64,000 nucleotides of DNA from Nevskia sp. (GCA_031291075.1 JARLJS010000006.1:18555-82554), one strand, 5' to 3'. Shown: positions 7,643 through 16,368, counted from the first letter of the stretch. Program-made: numbers and translations. The notes: generated from the letters alone by a model not told the origin.

Positions 7643-8671
7643 CTACGACGCGACGAGCACGATCTTGCCGCTCACCGCGCGCGTCTCCAGCGCGTGATGG
7701 GCGGCGGCGGCTTCCTTGAGCGGGAAGGTGGCTCCCACCAGCGGCTTGAGGCGGCCGTCGGCGACGAGGGCGAGGACGCTGGCGAGGTCGCGGCGGTAGG
7801 CGGCGGGGCGCTGGTCGCGCCAGATGGGAGAGGAGTAGCCGACCACGCCCTGGCCGCGGTTGAACAGGCGGTAGCTGGCGAAGCGGCCGTTGAGCATGAG
7901 ATCGACGGCGGCCAGCGGGTTGAGGCGGCCGTCGCGGGTGGCGTTGTAGCCGCCGTAGAGGATGCCGATGCCGCCGGGACGCAGGGACGGCATGGTGACG
8001 CGGCGGAGGTGGCTGCCGCCGATGTGGTCGAAGGCGGCGATGACGCCGCCCCCGGTCAGCTCGCGGGTGCGGCGGGGGAGATCGCCGGCCTTGTGATCGA
8101 GCGCTGCGCCGCCGCGCGCGGTGACGACGGCGAGCTTGCCGGCGGAGGCGGTGCCGACGGCGCGCACGCCGGCGAGCTTGCACAGGTCGAGCAGGAGGGT
8201 GCCGACGCCACCGGCGGCGCCGTGGACGAGCACCCATTCGCCAGGCTCGGGGGCGGCGATGCGGTGGAGCATCTGCCAGGCGGTGAGGCCGTTGAGGATG
8301 GCGGCGACGAGGGCACCGGCGTCGACGTGCTCGGGAGCGGGGACGAGCCAGCGGGCGTCGACGTTGCGCTGGTTGACATAGGAGCCGGAGACGGTGACGG
8401 CGGCGACGCGCTGGCCGACGCTGAAGCCCTGCACGCCGGGGCCGAGGGCGGCGATGCGGCCGACCAGGTCGTAGCCGGGGGTGACGGGCAGCGGGGCGAG
8501 GTCGTAGAGGCCCTGGCGGGTGACGATGTCGGCGTAGGCCACGCCGGCGGCCTCAACGATGACGCGGGCCTCGCCGGGGCCGGGCGGGGCGAGCTTGCGC
8601 ACCAGGGCCTGGAACACCTCGGGCGCGCCCTTGCGCGGCAGGTGCATTTCGATCGCTTCGTCGGTGACCAT
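7643..8671 (-). CDS. MDR-family NADPH:quinone oxidoreductase-like protein
   Basis: The 342-residue product is a medium-chain dehydrogenase/reductase without the zinc ligands. It has an N-terminal GroES-like domain (GVAYADIVTRQGLYDL; TPGYDLVGRIAALG) and a Rossmann domain with the NADPH motif HGAAGGVGTLLLDLCKLAG. It resembles quinone oxidoreductases and related enoyl reductases; the substrate is unknown. The ATG at 8671 has a perfect AGGAGG 6 bases upstream. A motif shared with the region in front of the haloalkane dehalogenase lies about 80 bp upstream (8751-8787), so the two genes may answer to one regulator. Confidence 0.85.
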   Translation of the reverse strand: MVTDEAIEMHLPRKGAPEVFQALVRKLAPPGPGEARVIVEAAGVAYADIVTRQGLYDLAPLPVTPGYDLVGRIAALGPGVQGFSVGQRVAAVTVSGSYVNQRNVDARWLVPAPEHVDAGALVAAILNGLTAWQMLHRIAAPEPGEWVLVHGAAGGVGTLLLDLCKLAGVRAVGTASAGKLAVVTARGGAALDHKAGDLPRRTRELTGGGVIAAFDHIGGSHLRRVTMPSLRPGGIGILYGGYNATRDGRLNPLAAVDLMLNGRFASYRLFNRGQGVVGYSSPIWRDQRPAAYRRDLASVLALVADGRLKPLVGATFPLKEAAAAHHALETRAVSGKIVLVAS

Positions 8672-8750
8672 GGGTGCCTCCTTGTCTTGGGTCCTTGCGC
8701 CTTGGCTTGCCTCGGCGCGGATATCTTCCTGAACGTGCCCGTGGCCGGGC

Positions 8751-8787
8751 ACTGTCATTTTGGACAAAAGTGTGTCGCAGAAGTGAC
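8751..8787 (-). promoter_or_regulatory. Candidate regulator site shared with the dehalogenase promoter region
   Basis: Read toward the MDR gene, this holds CACTTTTGTCCAAAATGACAG. The dehalogenase upstream region (16722-16749) has CACATTGTCCGAAAATGACAG in the same orientation to its gene. TGTC and GACA make inverted arms. Such sites are typical of AraC- or TetR-type regulators, but the regulator is not identified. Confidence 0.45.
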
Positions 8788-8967
8788 AACGGCGGGGGTG
8801 CGAGCCAATGGGCGCGTCAGCTTAATGGATGTGACGGCGCGTGGCTGTAGCCGGTGTCACCAAAAGGGGGATGGCGGAGCGTTGTTCCGCTTGCGGAATC
8901 CAGGGAATTCAGCGTGGCACCGTGGGGCCTGGACCCCGGCTTCCGCCGGGGTGACGATTGAGGTTCC

Positions 8968-9543
8968 CTATGGCTCGGCCAGGATGTTGCGCGTCCGCAG
9001 CTGCGCGAACCCGGGCAGCGTTTGCCGCAGCTGCGCGGTGCTCGGGTCGTAGTTGTCCTTCAGCGAGGAGAGTTTCCAGATCGTATCGTCGCGACGGCCG
9101 TAGTTGCCGCGGACCTCGATGATCATGTCGCCGACATAGCAGGCCTCGCCGGCGTGGACGTCGAACGGCGCGGTGAACGGTCCCGAAAGCTCCTTGCGGG
9201 CGAGCAGCTCGTGATTGCCGACGGTGCCGATGAGCTCGCCGATGTGGTAGGTGCCGGGCTTTACGGCGATGGCCTTCGGCAAGGCATCAGGCGCGAATTC
9301 GATGGTGTAGTTTTCGCCCGCGGATCCGTCGGTCGGCGTGTCCGCGTCCGCGCCGGGGTCGACGGCGAGGCCGGCGCGGATGGAGTCGTCGTGGCGATCG
9401 ACACGCTCCAGCTTGAAGCGGCCGTAGAGGTAGCCATGACGGGAATCGGGCGCGGCGGAGATCTCGAGCGGCGGGGTATAGATGGCGACGCAGGCGCTGA
9501 GCAGTGGAACGAGCAGCGCCGCGGCCGCGGCGGTGAGGCGCAT
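8968..9543 (-). CDS. Putative lipoprotein
   Basis: The 191-residue product has a lipoprotein signal peptide ending in the lipobox LLSAC (Cys18). The rest is beta-rich with no recognised domain (LYGRFKLERVDRHDDS; YHIGELIGTVGN; CYVGDMIIEVRGNYG), somewhat like small carboxypeptidase-regulatory-like folds. It would be anchored in the outer or inner membrane facing the periplasm. It stands alone on the minus strand. Confidence 0.65.
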   Translation of the reverse strand: MRLTAAAAALLVPLLSACVAIYTPPLEISAAPDSRHGYLYGRFKLERVDRHDDSIRAGLAVDPGADADTPTDGSAGENYTIEFAPDALPKAIAVKPGTYHIGELIGTVGNHELLARKELSGPFTAPFDVHAGEACYVGDMIIEVRGNYGRRDDTIWKLSSLKDNYDPSTAQLRQTLPGFAQLRTRNILAEP

Positions 9544-9663
9544 GTGGTGACTCCCTGGTCGGGTGATGGCACGGCACCTGGGCCGTGGCAGTTTCGCGGG
9601 CGTCAGCTTAAAGGATGTGGCGGCACATGGCTGCCGGCGTCGCCGTAACGGGTGATGCCGCGC

Positions 9664-10242
9664 TCAGTGCCTGGGCTTGTAGCCGAGGATGGCGGCGACC
9701 AGCGCCGGGTGGTCGACCGGGTTTATCTCGTAGGCGACGAACTTGCCGGGCGCGTCCTGGCACCACTTGAGCTGGTCGGCGGCGGGAGCCTGGGACATGA
9801 GGCCGAGGGCGTGCAGGTTTTCCTGGGTCATGCCGGCGGAGAACTGGTGGAGCTGGGTGTCGCTGAGGCGGTCGTGCAGGATCTCGACTTTTCTGGAGGC
9901 CAGCTCGGCGTTGCGCCGCAGCCAGGCGTCGCGCGCCTCGGCCACGGCCGGGGCGGTGGCGGGGGCGTGGCGCTGGCAGAAGTCGTAGGTGCTCTTCACG
10001 ATCACCTCGAGGGAGGCGACCTTCATGGAGGCGGTGGTGGGGTCGCTCTCGTCGACGGCGCCCGGGCTGGAACCGCCGGCGCGGACCGGCTGGGTGGTGC
10101 CGGCGGCGGGCGGGATGTCGCTGAAGGTGATCTTGCCGTCGGGGCCGACGGTCTTGTACAGCGGGCCGGCGGCGCAGGGTAGCGCGGCGGCGAGGCCGAG
10201 CGCGAGGTACAGCGCGCGGCGGCGCGACGTGGTGACAGGCAT
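9664..10242 (-). CDS. DUF4124 domain secreted protein
   Basis: After a signal peptide (about residues 8-26) comes the short DUF4124 motif LYKTVGPDGKITFSDIPP (residues about 28-45), then a long helical region with two cysteines. DUF4124 domains occur in many secreted proteobacterial proteins of unknown role. The ATG at 10242 has AAGGAA upstream. Its leader holds a strong hairpin followed by a U-run (10279-10316). Confidence 0.75.
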   Translation of the reverse strand: MPVTTSRRRALYLALGLAAALPCAAGPLYKTVGPDGKITFSDIPPAAGTTQPVRAGGSSPGAVDESDPTTASMKVASLEVIVKSTYDFCQRHAPATAPAVAEARDAWLRRNAELASRKVEILHDRLSDTQLHQFSAGMTQENLHALGLMSQAPAADQLKWCQDAPGKFVAYEINPVDHPALVAAILGYKPRH

Positions 10243-10278
10243 GGCTTCGGCGTTCCTTCGCCTCGGTTGGGCGCACCC

Positions 10279-10316
10279 AAAAAACGGGTCCGGAAATAGT
10301 TTCCGGTCCCCCCGAG
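10279..10316 (-). terminator. Leader hairpin with U-run in front of the DUF4124 gene
   Basis: On the minus strand GGGACCGGAAA, loop CTA, TTTCCGGACCC forms a stem with one mismatch, followed by GTTTTTT. No minus-strand gene ends here, so this terminator-like hairpin lies in the 5' leader of the DUF4124 gene, about 40 bases before its start. It could be an attenuator or mRNA-stability element. Its core CCGGAAATAGTTTC (plus strand) recurs at 54016-54029. Confidence 0.5.
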
Positions 10317-10381
10317 GATTATTGAGACAGATGCGGCGGGGCGGTGCAAGCCTCATCCGCCGGCCGGCTAGAATGCGGAGC

Positions 10382-10708
10382 ATGAGACTCGCCGACCTGC
10401 GTCGTTACGCGATGGGCCTGCCGGAAGTGACGGAGGAGCCGCATTTCAATTTCGGCTCCTTCCGCGTGCGCGGCAGGATCTTCGTCACGCTGCCGCCGGG
10501 CGACGAGTACATCCATGTGTTCGTGCCGGAGGAGCTGCGCGAGCAGGCGCTGGCGCTGCATCCGGACTGGGCCGGGAAGTTGATGTGGGGGGCCAAGGCA
10601 GTCGGTATCCGCGTGCGTGTGAAGGCGGCGCCGGCGGCGGCGCTCAAGCATTACGTGCTGGCGGCGTGGACGTGCAAGGCGCCGAAGGGTTTGGGGGGGA
10701 AGAGGTAG
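10382..10708 (+). CDS. MmcQ/YjbR family protein
   Basis: The 108-residue product begins MRLADLRRYAMGLPEVTEEP and continues with the MmcQ/YjbR fold (FRVRGRIFVTLPPGDEYIHVFV; HYVLAAWTCKAPKGL). These small CyaY-like-fold proteins are thought to be DNA-binding, but their role is unproven. The ATG at 10382 fits family starts; 10373 is an in-frame alternative. It is divergent from the DUF4124 gene. Confidence 0.8.
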   Translation: MRLADLRRYAMGLPEVTEEPHFNFGSFRVRGRIFVTLPPGDEYIHVFVPEELREQALALHPDWAGKLMWGAKAVGIRVRVKAAPAAALKHYVLAAWTCKAPKGLGGKR

Positions 10709-10860
10709 CGGAGGCGCGTTACGTTCCGCGGAAGGCGGGCCACGCTGGCGCTGATCCGCCCTCTGCCTGCTGCCCCCTAAATGCGGCCTGTACCCGGACA
10801 AGAGCGGTCGATACCTTTCCGCTGCGGACAGTGCAATGCTCAAGCCGCTGGGAGGTTGCC

Positions 10861-11649
10861 ATGAAGATAAGGACGTCTGCGCTGTTGGTCGCCGCAACGC
10901 TGTTCTGTTCGGCATGCTCCACCGTCGCCACGGTGCAGGATCGTGCCGCGCCCGCAGCGCCCGCAGCGCCCGTAGCGTCCACCGCGCCGGACGCGGGCGA
11001 TGTTGCCCGCGGAGCCGTCGGCACGGCGGAGAAGAGCGGCGCGCCGCACACCGAATTCACCGTGCCCGCGCCCGCATCCGGCGGGCAGGCGCTGCCACCG
11101 GCGCAGGCGATCGGCGCCGACTGGCTCCCGCTCGTCTGCGGCGCGCTGGTGGAGATCCGGGCCGGGTATCCGCCAAAGTGGCTGCAGGGCTTTGACGGAA
11201 GCGACAACTGGTTTTCGCCGTCCGCCCAGTCGCAGGCGGGGTTTTTCGTGCATGACGTGGATATCGGCGGTGGCATCGAGTTCGAACGCGACCAGGTGGT
11301 CAGAGACATCGAGGATTCGCGCGAACGCCTGCAGCAGCACATCATCCTCGGCTACGGCACCCTCAACGTCGGCGACGTGCCGGGGCGCTACGAGATCATG
11401 TACGAGTTCGGCAAGCAGCATGGCGACGACGGCTCGACCAACAGGATGCTGATCCGGTGGGCCGGCTACTGGAGCCGCCCGCACAAGCGCGACGACGTCG
11501 ATTACGTGCAAATCGGCCAGGTGGAGTTCACCGCTTTTTTCGATCCCGGCTTTTACGATCAGTACGCGCCCTATGCGGTGGCCATCCTGAAGACGCTAGA
11601 GATTCATCCAGCGGTGGACCGGGAGTCCACTCCCGCGCCGAAGCCTTAG
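10861..11649 (+). CDS. Putative lipoprotein
   Basis: The 262-residue product has a signal peptide with lipobox LFCSAC, then an Ala/Pro-rich linker (about residues 25-70), and a C-terminal region with no recognised domain (FVHDVDIGGGIEFERDQVV; YGTLNVGDVPGRYEIMYEF; YVQIGQVEFTAFFDPGFYD). GGAGG lies 6 bases before the ATG. Probably exported and lipid-anchored; function unknown. Confidence 0.65.
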   Translation: MKIRTSALLVAATLFCSACSTVATVQDRAAPAAPAAPVASTAPDAGDVARGAVGTAEKSGAPHTEFTVPAPASGGQALPPAQAIGADWLPLVCGALVEIRAGYPPKWLQGFDGSDNWFSPSAQSQAGFFVHDVDIGGGIEFERDQVVRDIEDSRERLQQHIILGYGTLNVGDVPGRYEIMYEFGKQHGDDGSTNRMLIRWAGYWSRPHKRDDVDYVQIGQVEFTAFFDPGFYDQYAPYAVAILKTLEIHPAVDRESTPAPKP

Positions 11650-11650
11650 C

Positions 11651-11728
11651 AGCGTAGGGCGGATCGCTCCGCGGGAGTGTGTCGGCTTTCGCGGAAGGCC
11701 GATTACGCTGCGCTAATCGGCCCTGCTA
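11651..11728. repeat. Degenerate REP pair
   Basis: CGTAGGGCGGATCGCTCC and TTCGCGGAAGGCCGATTACG with CGCTAATCGGCCC are diverged units of the REP family. The element overlaps the end of the minus-strand gene at 11713, so the repeat supplies that gene's stop codon and last residues. Confidence 0.6.
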
Positions 11729-12123
11729 TGACAGCTCCGCTCACTGTCACGTTCGGCCCAGGCCTGGCAGAGGTCGCGGGCGTGTTCGGCGAGGGCTTTT
11801 TCCTCGGCGGACATGGCGGCGTTGGCGAGCAGGGTGCGGTAGAGGCGGTGCAGGGCGGACTGGGCGGCACGGGTGCGCTGGTTGCGGGCGAGGCGCTGGT
11901 TCAAACGTTCGCCCTGGTAGCGGCTGCGCAGGTGGCGTTCGTCGGATTCGGCCAGGAAGTCGCGGCCGACGGCGTCGAGAAAGTCGTCCTCGTAAGTGCG
12001 CAGGGCGTGCAGGGCCTGCTGGTGGATGCCGGCGGCGGCTTCGTCGTTGGCGGCCCTGGCGTGGGCGGCGGCGAGCAGCGTGCGGGCCTGGCAGGCGGGC
12101 GCCGTGGCGGCGGGACTGGGCAT
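11713..12123 (-). CDS. Small helical protein with a prophage-type operator upstream
   Basis: The 136-residue product is predicted to be almost all helical, Ala-rich and charged (AVGRDFLAESDERHLRSRY; RLNQRLARNQRTRAAQSAL), with no signal peptide and no recognised domain. AAGGAAG lies just before the ATG. Its promoter is the notable part: -35 TTGACA lies inside a GTAAG-N5-CTTGA operator and a second, perfect GTAAG-N5-CTTAC site overlaps the -10. This is nearly the same layout as the prophage repressor's own right promoter at 22.2 kb. The gene may therefore be a phage-derived early gene or a host gene captured by the repressor. Confidence 0.6.
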   Translation of the reverse strand: MPSPAATAPACQARTLLAAAHARAANDEAAAGIHQQALHALRTYEDDFLDAVGRDFLAESDERHLRSRYQGERLNQRLARNQRTRAAQSALHRLYRTLLANAAMSAEEKALAEHARDLCQAWAERDSERSCHSRAD

Positions 12124-12156
12124 GGGACTTCCTTTGGTTTGCGATCCTTGGTGAGG

Positions 12157-12200
12157 ATAAGGTAAGTCGAGCTTACAAGTGATGTCAAGTAATACTTACT
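12157..12200 (-). promoter_or_regulatory. Promoter with two repressor-type operators (12.1 kb)
   Basis: Reading toward the gene at 12123, AGTAAGTATTACTTGA (12200-12185) is followed by GTAAGCTCGACTTAC (12176-12162). The -35 TTGACA (12188-12183) is the right arm of the first site. A -10 TACCTT lies 18 bp on and overlaps the second site. The first site is of the AGTAAG-N5-CTTGAC type and the second a perfect GTAAG-N5-CTTAC palindrome, as at 22241-22277. Confidence 0.7.
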
Positions 12201-12224
12201 CACTGGGGTAAGCGGGCCGACGGG

Positions 12225-12385
12225 TGGTTGCGGGCAGCAGGGCGGGCCATGCCCGCCGGCAGAGGATGGCGGGCGCGGCCCGCCCTGCGACTACACGTCA
12301 TTCCCGCGCAGGCGAATCCGGTTTTCGATTTTGCATGGCGCTCAAAGCAAACCGGGTCCCCGCCTGCGCGGGGACGACGTTGTCG
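12225..12385. repeat. Inverted intergenic repeats
   Basis: Two nested inverted elements are seen: GGGCGGGCCATGCCCGCC with GCGCGGCCCGCCCTGCG (12240-12290), and TCATTCCCGCGCAGGCG with CGCCTGCGCGGGGACGA (12300-12375). Both are common non-coding repeat types in such genomes. No gene is seen here. Confidence 0.55.
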
Positions 12386-12442
12386 GCTTTTGTTGGCGAA
12401 CCTCTGGGACATAACACCAGGCACGACATTACGGCGCGTGGG

Positions 12443-13071
12443 TCATGGGTGCTGCTGTTGCAGCATGGCCATCACGCCCAGTTCCTCCAGCTGCTGCACT
12501 TCGATCTGCGTGGCGAGGGTGCGCACGGCGGTGGTCCCGGCGTTGTGGGCGGCGAAGTGGGCCATGGGCAGGGCGCCCTGGTGGTGGCGGGTCATGAGTT
12601 GCAGGAACAGCCGGTCGCGCGGGTCGCCGTCGAGGCTGCGCAGGCGGTTGAGCTCGTCGTTGGTGGCGAGGCCGGGCATGCCGCCGGCGGCGCGGCAGTC
12701 GGCGAGGTAGCGGGTGAGGTGGCGTCGGGCGGGGTCTTGCCGAGGAGCATCCAGTCCTCGCCGGTGCCGGCGGGGAGCAGGGGTTTGTCCCACAGCAGCA
12801 GCCAGCCTTTCATCTCGCCGATCTCGACCAGCTGCGCGGCCTGGATGCCGCGGGCGAGGCTGGCGAGGCGGGTGGTGCCGTGGTCGAGCAGGATCTGCGT
12901 CATCACCACGGCCTGGTCGTGGTGGCTGCGCATGGCCTGGGCAAAGCCGATGTCGACCGGGCCGGGCGCGGTGGCGGCCTGCGCCGTCGTGGCGGAGTGG
13001 CGCTGGCAGGCGGCACCCAGGGTGGCGCCGGCGAGCAGCAGGGCGCCGGCGGCGAGGCGGCGTGGGCTCAC
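12443..13071 (-). pseudogene. DUF305 protein, frameshifted
   Basis: It starts with GTG at 13071, overlapping the stop of the upstream LVIVD gene. The first frame gives a lipoprotein-like N-terminus (LLLAGATLGAAC) and the first DUF305 half (FAQAMRSHHDQAVVMTQILL, then AQLVEIGEMKGWLL). Near 12725-12740 the sequence passes into another frame that carries the second half (HLTRYLADCRAAGGMPGL; QLMTRHHQGALPMAHFAA) to the stop at 12443. The two halves together make one normal DUF305 protein, so one base has been gained or lost. DUF305 proteins are periplasmic, often metal-binding ferritin-like proteins. Confidence 0.8.
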
Positions 13072-14663
13072 CGGATGGGGTAGACGCCGTTGGTGAACTG
13101 CAGGGCCATGAAGCCGTTGTCCATGCAGGTGACCCACAGCTGGTCGCCGACGAAGCGCGGCGGCGAGCTGCACCAGTCGGCGCTGAGGTTGCCGGAGACG
13201 GGGCCCTTGCCGGCACCGGCGAGCAGCGTGGGCAGGGCGGCGACGAAGTCGGCGAGGTAGCGGGCGTCGACCTTGGCGGTGCCGGCGTTGGGGCCGGAGG
13301 CGGAGCTGTTGAGGTCGGAGATGGTGGGCAGCAGGCCGCCGATCCAGGCGTGCAGGGAGTGCTGCAGGGCGAGGCCCTTGCCGGTTTGCGCGGGCGGGTT
13401 GTAGTAGGCGATCTCGCGCGGCTGCAGGGGGTTGCGCACGTCGAACACGCGGATGCCGGACTGGAAGTAGCCGCAGGCCAGCGCGGTGGGATCGGTGGGG
13501 GTGTCGACGGCGCAGTAGTGCGCTTCGTAGCCGAAGGCGCCGTCGCCGGCGGTATCGGCGGCACGGGTGGCGGCGTTCTGCGGCAGCTGGATCTGCAGCT
13601 GGATCTGCCGCGCCACCGTGGGCTCGGCGGGGTTGGAGATGTCGACGATGTGGACGCCCTCGGAGTCGAACTCGTCCGCGGCGATGAGGTAGGGCTTGCC
13701 GTTCCAGGTGACGGGCAGGGCGTGCTGGCCGCAGCTCAAGGGGTTCCAGGTGACGGCGCCGATGTGGCGGATGGCGGGCGCGGGCTTGCGCGCCTGGATG
13801 TCGCTGACGTCGAGGATGAGCACGCCGCCGGGCAGGCAGGTGGCGAGGTAGAGGGTGTTGCCGTCGGCGCTGAGTTCCACGCCGTGGTTGGCGGGGAAGC
13901 CTTCCAGCCCGGTGTAGACGATGCGCGGCGACTTGGGATTGCTGACGTCGATGGCGGTGATGGAGCCGGCGGCGGTGCCGGTGGCCCAGTAGGTCTTGCC
14001 GTCCGGCGACCAGTTGCCTTCGTGGCCGAGCACGTTGTCGGGCAGCTCCAGGGCGGTGCCGGCCAGGCCGTTGGAATGGACCGGGTGGGCGCAGTCGGAG
14101 ATGTCGTACACGTCGAAGAAGCCGGCGCCGACCAGGCCGCCGACGGCGACGCCGCCGAGCAGCCGGCGCGGCTCGCTCACCTTGAGCGATTCCCAGGTGC
14201 CGATCAGCATGGAGGGGCCGGCGAGGCTGGTGGACAGCGCCGGCCGCGCGGGGTTGGAGGCGTCCACCACCAGCACTCCGGGCGCGGGCTCCAGTGCCTG
14301 CAGCGGATCCAGCAGGGTGCCGCTGGTGGACATGTAGGCGCAGGTGGCGGTGGAGGGGCTGACCACGCTGGCACCGGTGCCCTGGTACTGGCCGACCAGC
14401 GCGAGGTTGCAGTGGTAGCCCTGCAGGTTGCGGCCGCTCTTGCGATCCGCCAGCGGCACCTGGCCTTGCAGGCCGGTCTCCGGCAGCGAGCCGGCTCCGC
14501 AGGCGGCGCCGGTGACGGCGGCGGCCTCGGCGGCGACGGATGGATCCGCCGGCGTGCCGCCGGTGCCGCTTGCACCGCAGGCGGCCAGCTCGCACAGGAG
14601 GGGGCCGGCCAGCGTGGCGAGCAGGCGGGGTGTGAATACGCGGGTTCCCTTGAGCGTGTGCAT
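13068..14663 (-). CDS. Secreted LVIVD-repeat (beta-propeller) protein
   Basis: The 531-residue product has a signal peptide with a cysteine near residue 29 (ELAACGAS), so it is probably a lipoprotein. The body holds repeated LVIVD-type blades: GVLVVDASNPARPALS, GFFDVYDISDCAHPV, SITAIDVSNPKSPRIVY, GVLILDVSDIQARKP, GVHIVDISNPAEPTV and GIRVFDVRNPLQPREI. LVIVD proteins form beta-propellers outside the inner membrane; the role is usually unknown. Its stop overlaps the GTG of the DUF305 gene, so the two form one operon; LVIVD/DUF305 pairs are a known neighbourhood. Confidence 0.85.
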   Translation of the reverse strand: MHTLKGTRVFTPRLLATLAGPLLCELAACGASGTGGTPADPSVAAEAAAVTGAACGAGSLPETGLQGQVPLADRKSGRNLQGYHCNLALVGQYQGTGASVVSPSTATCAYMSTSGTLLDPLQALEPAPGVLVVDASNPARPALSTSLAGPSMLIGTWESLKVSEPRRLLGGVAVGGLVGAGFFDVYDISDCAHPVHSNGLAGTALELPDNVLGHEGNWSPDGKTYWATGTAAGSITAIDVSNPKSPRIVYTGLEGFPANHGVELSADGNTLYLATCLPGGVLILDVSDIQARKPAPAIRHIGAVTWNPLSCGQHALPVTWNGKPYLIAADEFDSEGVHIVDISNPAEPTVARQIQLQIQLPQNAATRAADTAGDGAFGYEAHYCAVDTPTDPTALACGYFQSGIRVFDVRNPLQPREIAYYNPPAQTGKGLALQHSLHAWIGGLLPTISDLNSSASGPNAGTAKVDARYLADFVAALPTLLAGAGKGPVSGNLSADWCSSPPRFVGDQLWVTCMDNGFMALQFTNGVYPIR

Positions 14664-14881
14664 GAAATTCCCTTTTCGGTGTACAGGCGCCTGGGGAATC
14701 TTAGCTCGATTGCGGGATCGGCGCGGACGGGGCCTGCCGTCTTGGGCCCGGCCGTCCTGCGGACTGATCGCGGGCGTTCAACCGCCGTCTTGACGGTGAC
14801 CGGCCGCGCGTCCGCGTGGGCACGGCCTGCGGTCTTTGCCCACCTTATGGGTCTTTGCCCAGGGGGCTGCGCGGCTGTTTC

Positions 14882-16216
14882 TCAGTTGGCGTTGTACAGT
14901 TGGCCGTACAGGTTTTCGTTGTAGGTGCCGAGAATGTTCTGCGACCACGTGTAGAGGATGACGCCCTGGTTGGCGGCAACGGAATTGCCAGAGTTGCTGT
15001 TGCCGCTGACCGGGAAGGGATCGCCCAGGGGCCAGCCCGCGGCATTGAATGCCTGCGACATCAATACGTTGCTTGGGCTGGCCCGCCACTCCATGATCAA
15101 CGTGCCGTCCGCATCCAGCGCCGCAGCGTAGCTGAACGTTCTCAGCGAGTCGACGGCGCTGGAGGAAGCCAGGACAAAATGGCCGAAGGCGATGCCCAGC
15201 GGGGAGATGCTCTTCGAGTGAATCGACAGGTCCAGCGTCTGGGTCCCGAACTGGGGTACGAAGTCTTCGACCCAGGACGCGGTAATGCCTTGTGAGGTGT
15301 AGCGGAAAGGGCCCGAGGAAATACCGACACAACCGGCGAATCCACCCAGGGCGACGGATCCTATCTCGTAGACGCCGGTGCAGGATTGGATGTTGGCCGG
15401 CAGGCCGACCGGCTTGCCGTCCGCCGCTCCGAAGCGGCGGACGTTGGTGGAGAGGTTCAAGAGTTGAAACCCGCCCAGGGCAAGGCCGCTATCCACGTTC
15501 CAGCTCACCGCGAGTTCGCCGGTGGTGGGGTTCATGGCGGCCAGGCCCGACCGCACTGCCGCCGTGGTGAGGCCTTCGGGAACGGTCAGGTTGGCGACCG
15601 CGATCGGCGAGGGGTCCTTGGGCGCGCCGCTCGCCGAAAAGCGGATGGCATCGACCGTGGAGGTGACGCTGGGGGCGCTGCTTGGTCCCGTGGACGAACT
15701 GAGGTCTCGAACCACCGCGAAATCGCCGGCGTCGTCCATGGCCAGGCTGTACCCGGTCGCGCTGACGCTGCAGGCGGCGTCCACGCAGAACTCGTCGCCC
15801 ACCGGCGTGCCATTGGCCTGGAACAGCCGCAGCTTGATGGTTCCGAGATCACTGGTGGACGTCTGGACGTTCGTCATCCAGGCCAGGGCGAAATTGCCGT
15901 GGGCGTCGGTGACCACCTCCGGGGAGACTTCTGTGGTGGACGAGGTGTTGACGCGGATATCCTGGGTCAAGGGGCTGCCGTTGGCCGCGAAACGGCGGAC
16001 GTAGAGGTTCGGGCTGGTGTCGCTGCCTTCTGGAGCGACCCAGGCGACGACAAAACTGCCGTCCTTGGCCACGGTCGTGACGGTTGTGGAGTACAGGGAG
16101 GTGATGGCGGTCGCGTTGATGAGGAAGGCTTGTCCCGCCACCGGGACCTTGTCCGCCATGGCGTTTGCAGCGGCGAGGGTGCCGAGCGAGAACAGCAGGC
16201 AAGCGGTCTTGTTCAT
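14882..16216 (-). CDS. Secreted beta-rich repeat protein (paralogue of the 34.7-kb gene)
   Basis: The 444-residue product has a signal peptide (cleavage near ANAMAD, residue about 22). It carries several copies of a repeat of the type SFVVAWVAPEGSDTSPNLYV followed by RRFAANGSPL, and NFALAWM, KLRLFQANGTP, YSLAMDDAGDFAVVR. These resemble beta-propeller or integrin-like blades. A paralogue at 34671-36065 shares the order and many segments. Both sit alone on the minus strand. No enzymatic motif is seen; a cell-surface or secreted structural role is a guess. Confidence 0.7.
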   Translation of the reverse strand: MNKTACLLFSLGTLAAANAMADKVPVAGQAFLINATAITSLYSTTVTTVAKDGSFVVAWVAPEGSDTSPNLYVRRFAANGSPLTQDIRVNTSSTTEVSPEVVTDAHGNFALAWMTNVQTSTSDLGTIKLRLFQANGTPVGDEFCVDAACSVSATGYSLAMDDAGDFAVVRDLSSSTGPSSAPSVTSTVDAIRFSASGAPKDPSPIAVANLTVPEGLTTAAVRSGLAAMNPTTGELAVSWNVDSGLALGGFQLLNLSTNVRRFGAADGKPVGLPANIQSCTGVYEIGSVALGGFAGCVGISSGPFRYTSQGITASWVEDFVPQFGTQTLDLSIHSKSISPLGIAFGHFVLASSSAVDSLRTFSYAAALDADGTLIMEWRASPSNVLMSQAFNAAGWPLGDPFPVSGNSNSGNSVAANQGVILYTWSQNILGTYNENLYGQLYNAN

Positions 16217-16368
16217 GGACGGGCGGTTCCTGGCGAGCCTGGATGATAGCGCGGCGCATGCGGCGGACTGGTGTCGCGCAGGGGACATGACAGCCACGGC
16301 GTCACCCGAATGGTGGACGGTTCGGAAATGCTCGGGCTTTCCGCAGCAGTACGGCTCTCCACCCGTGC

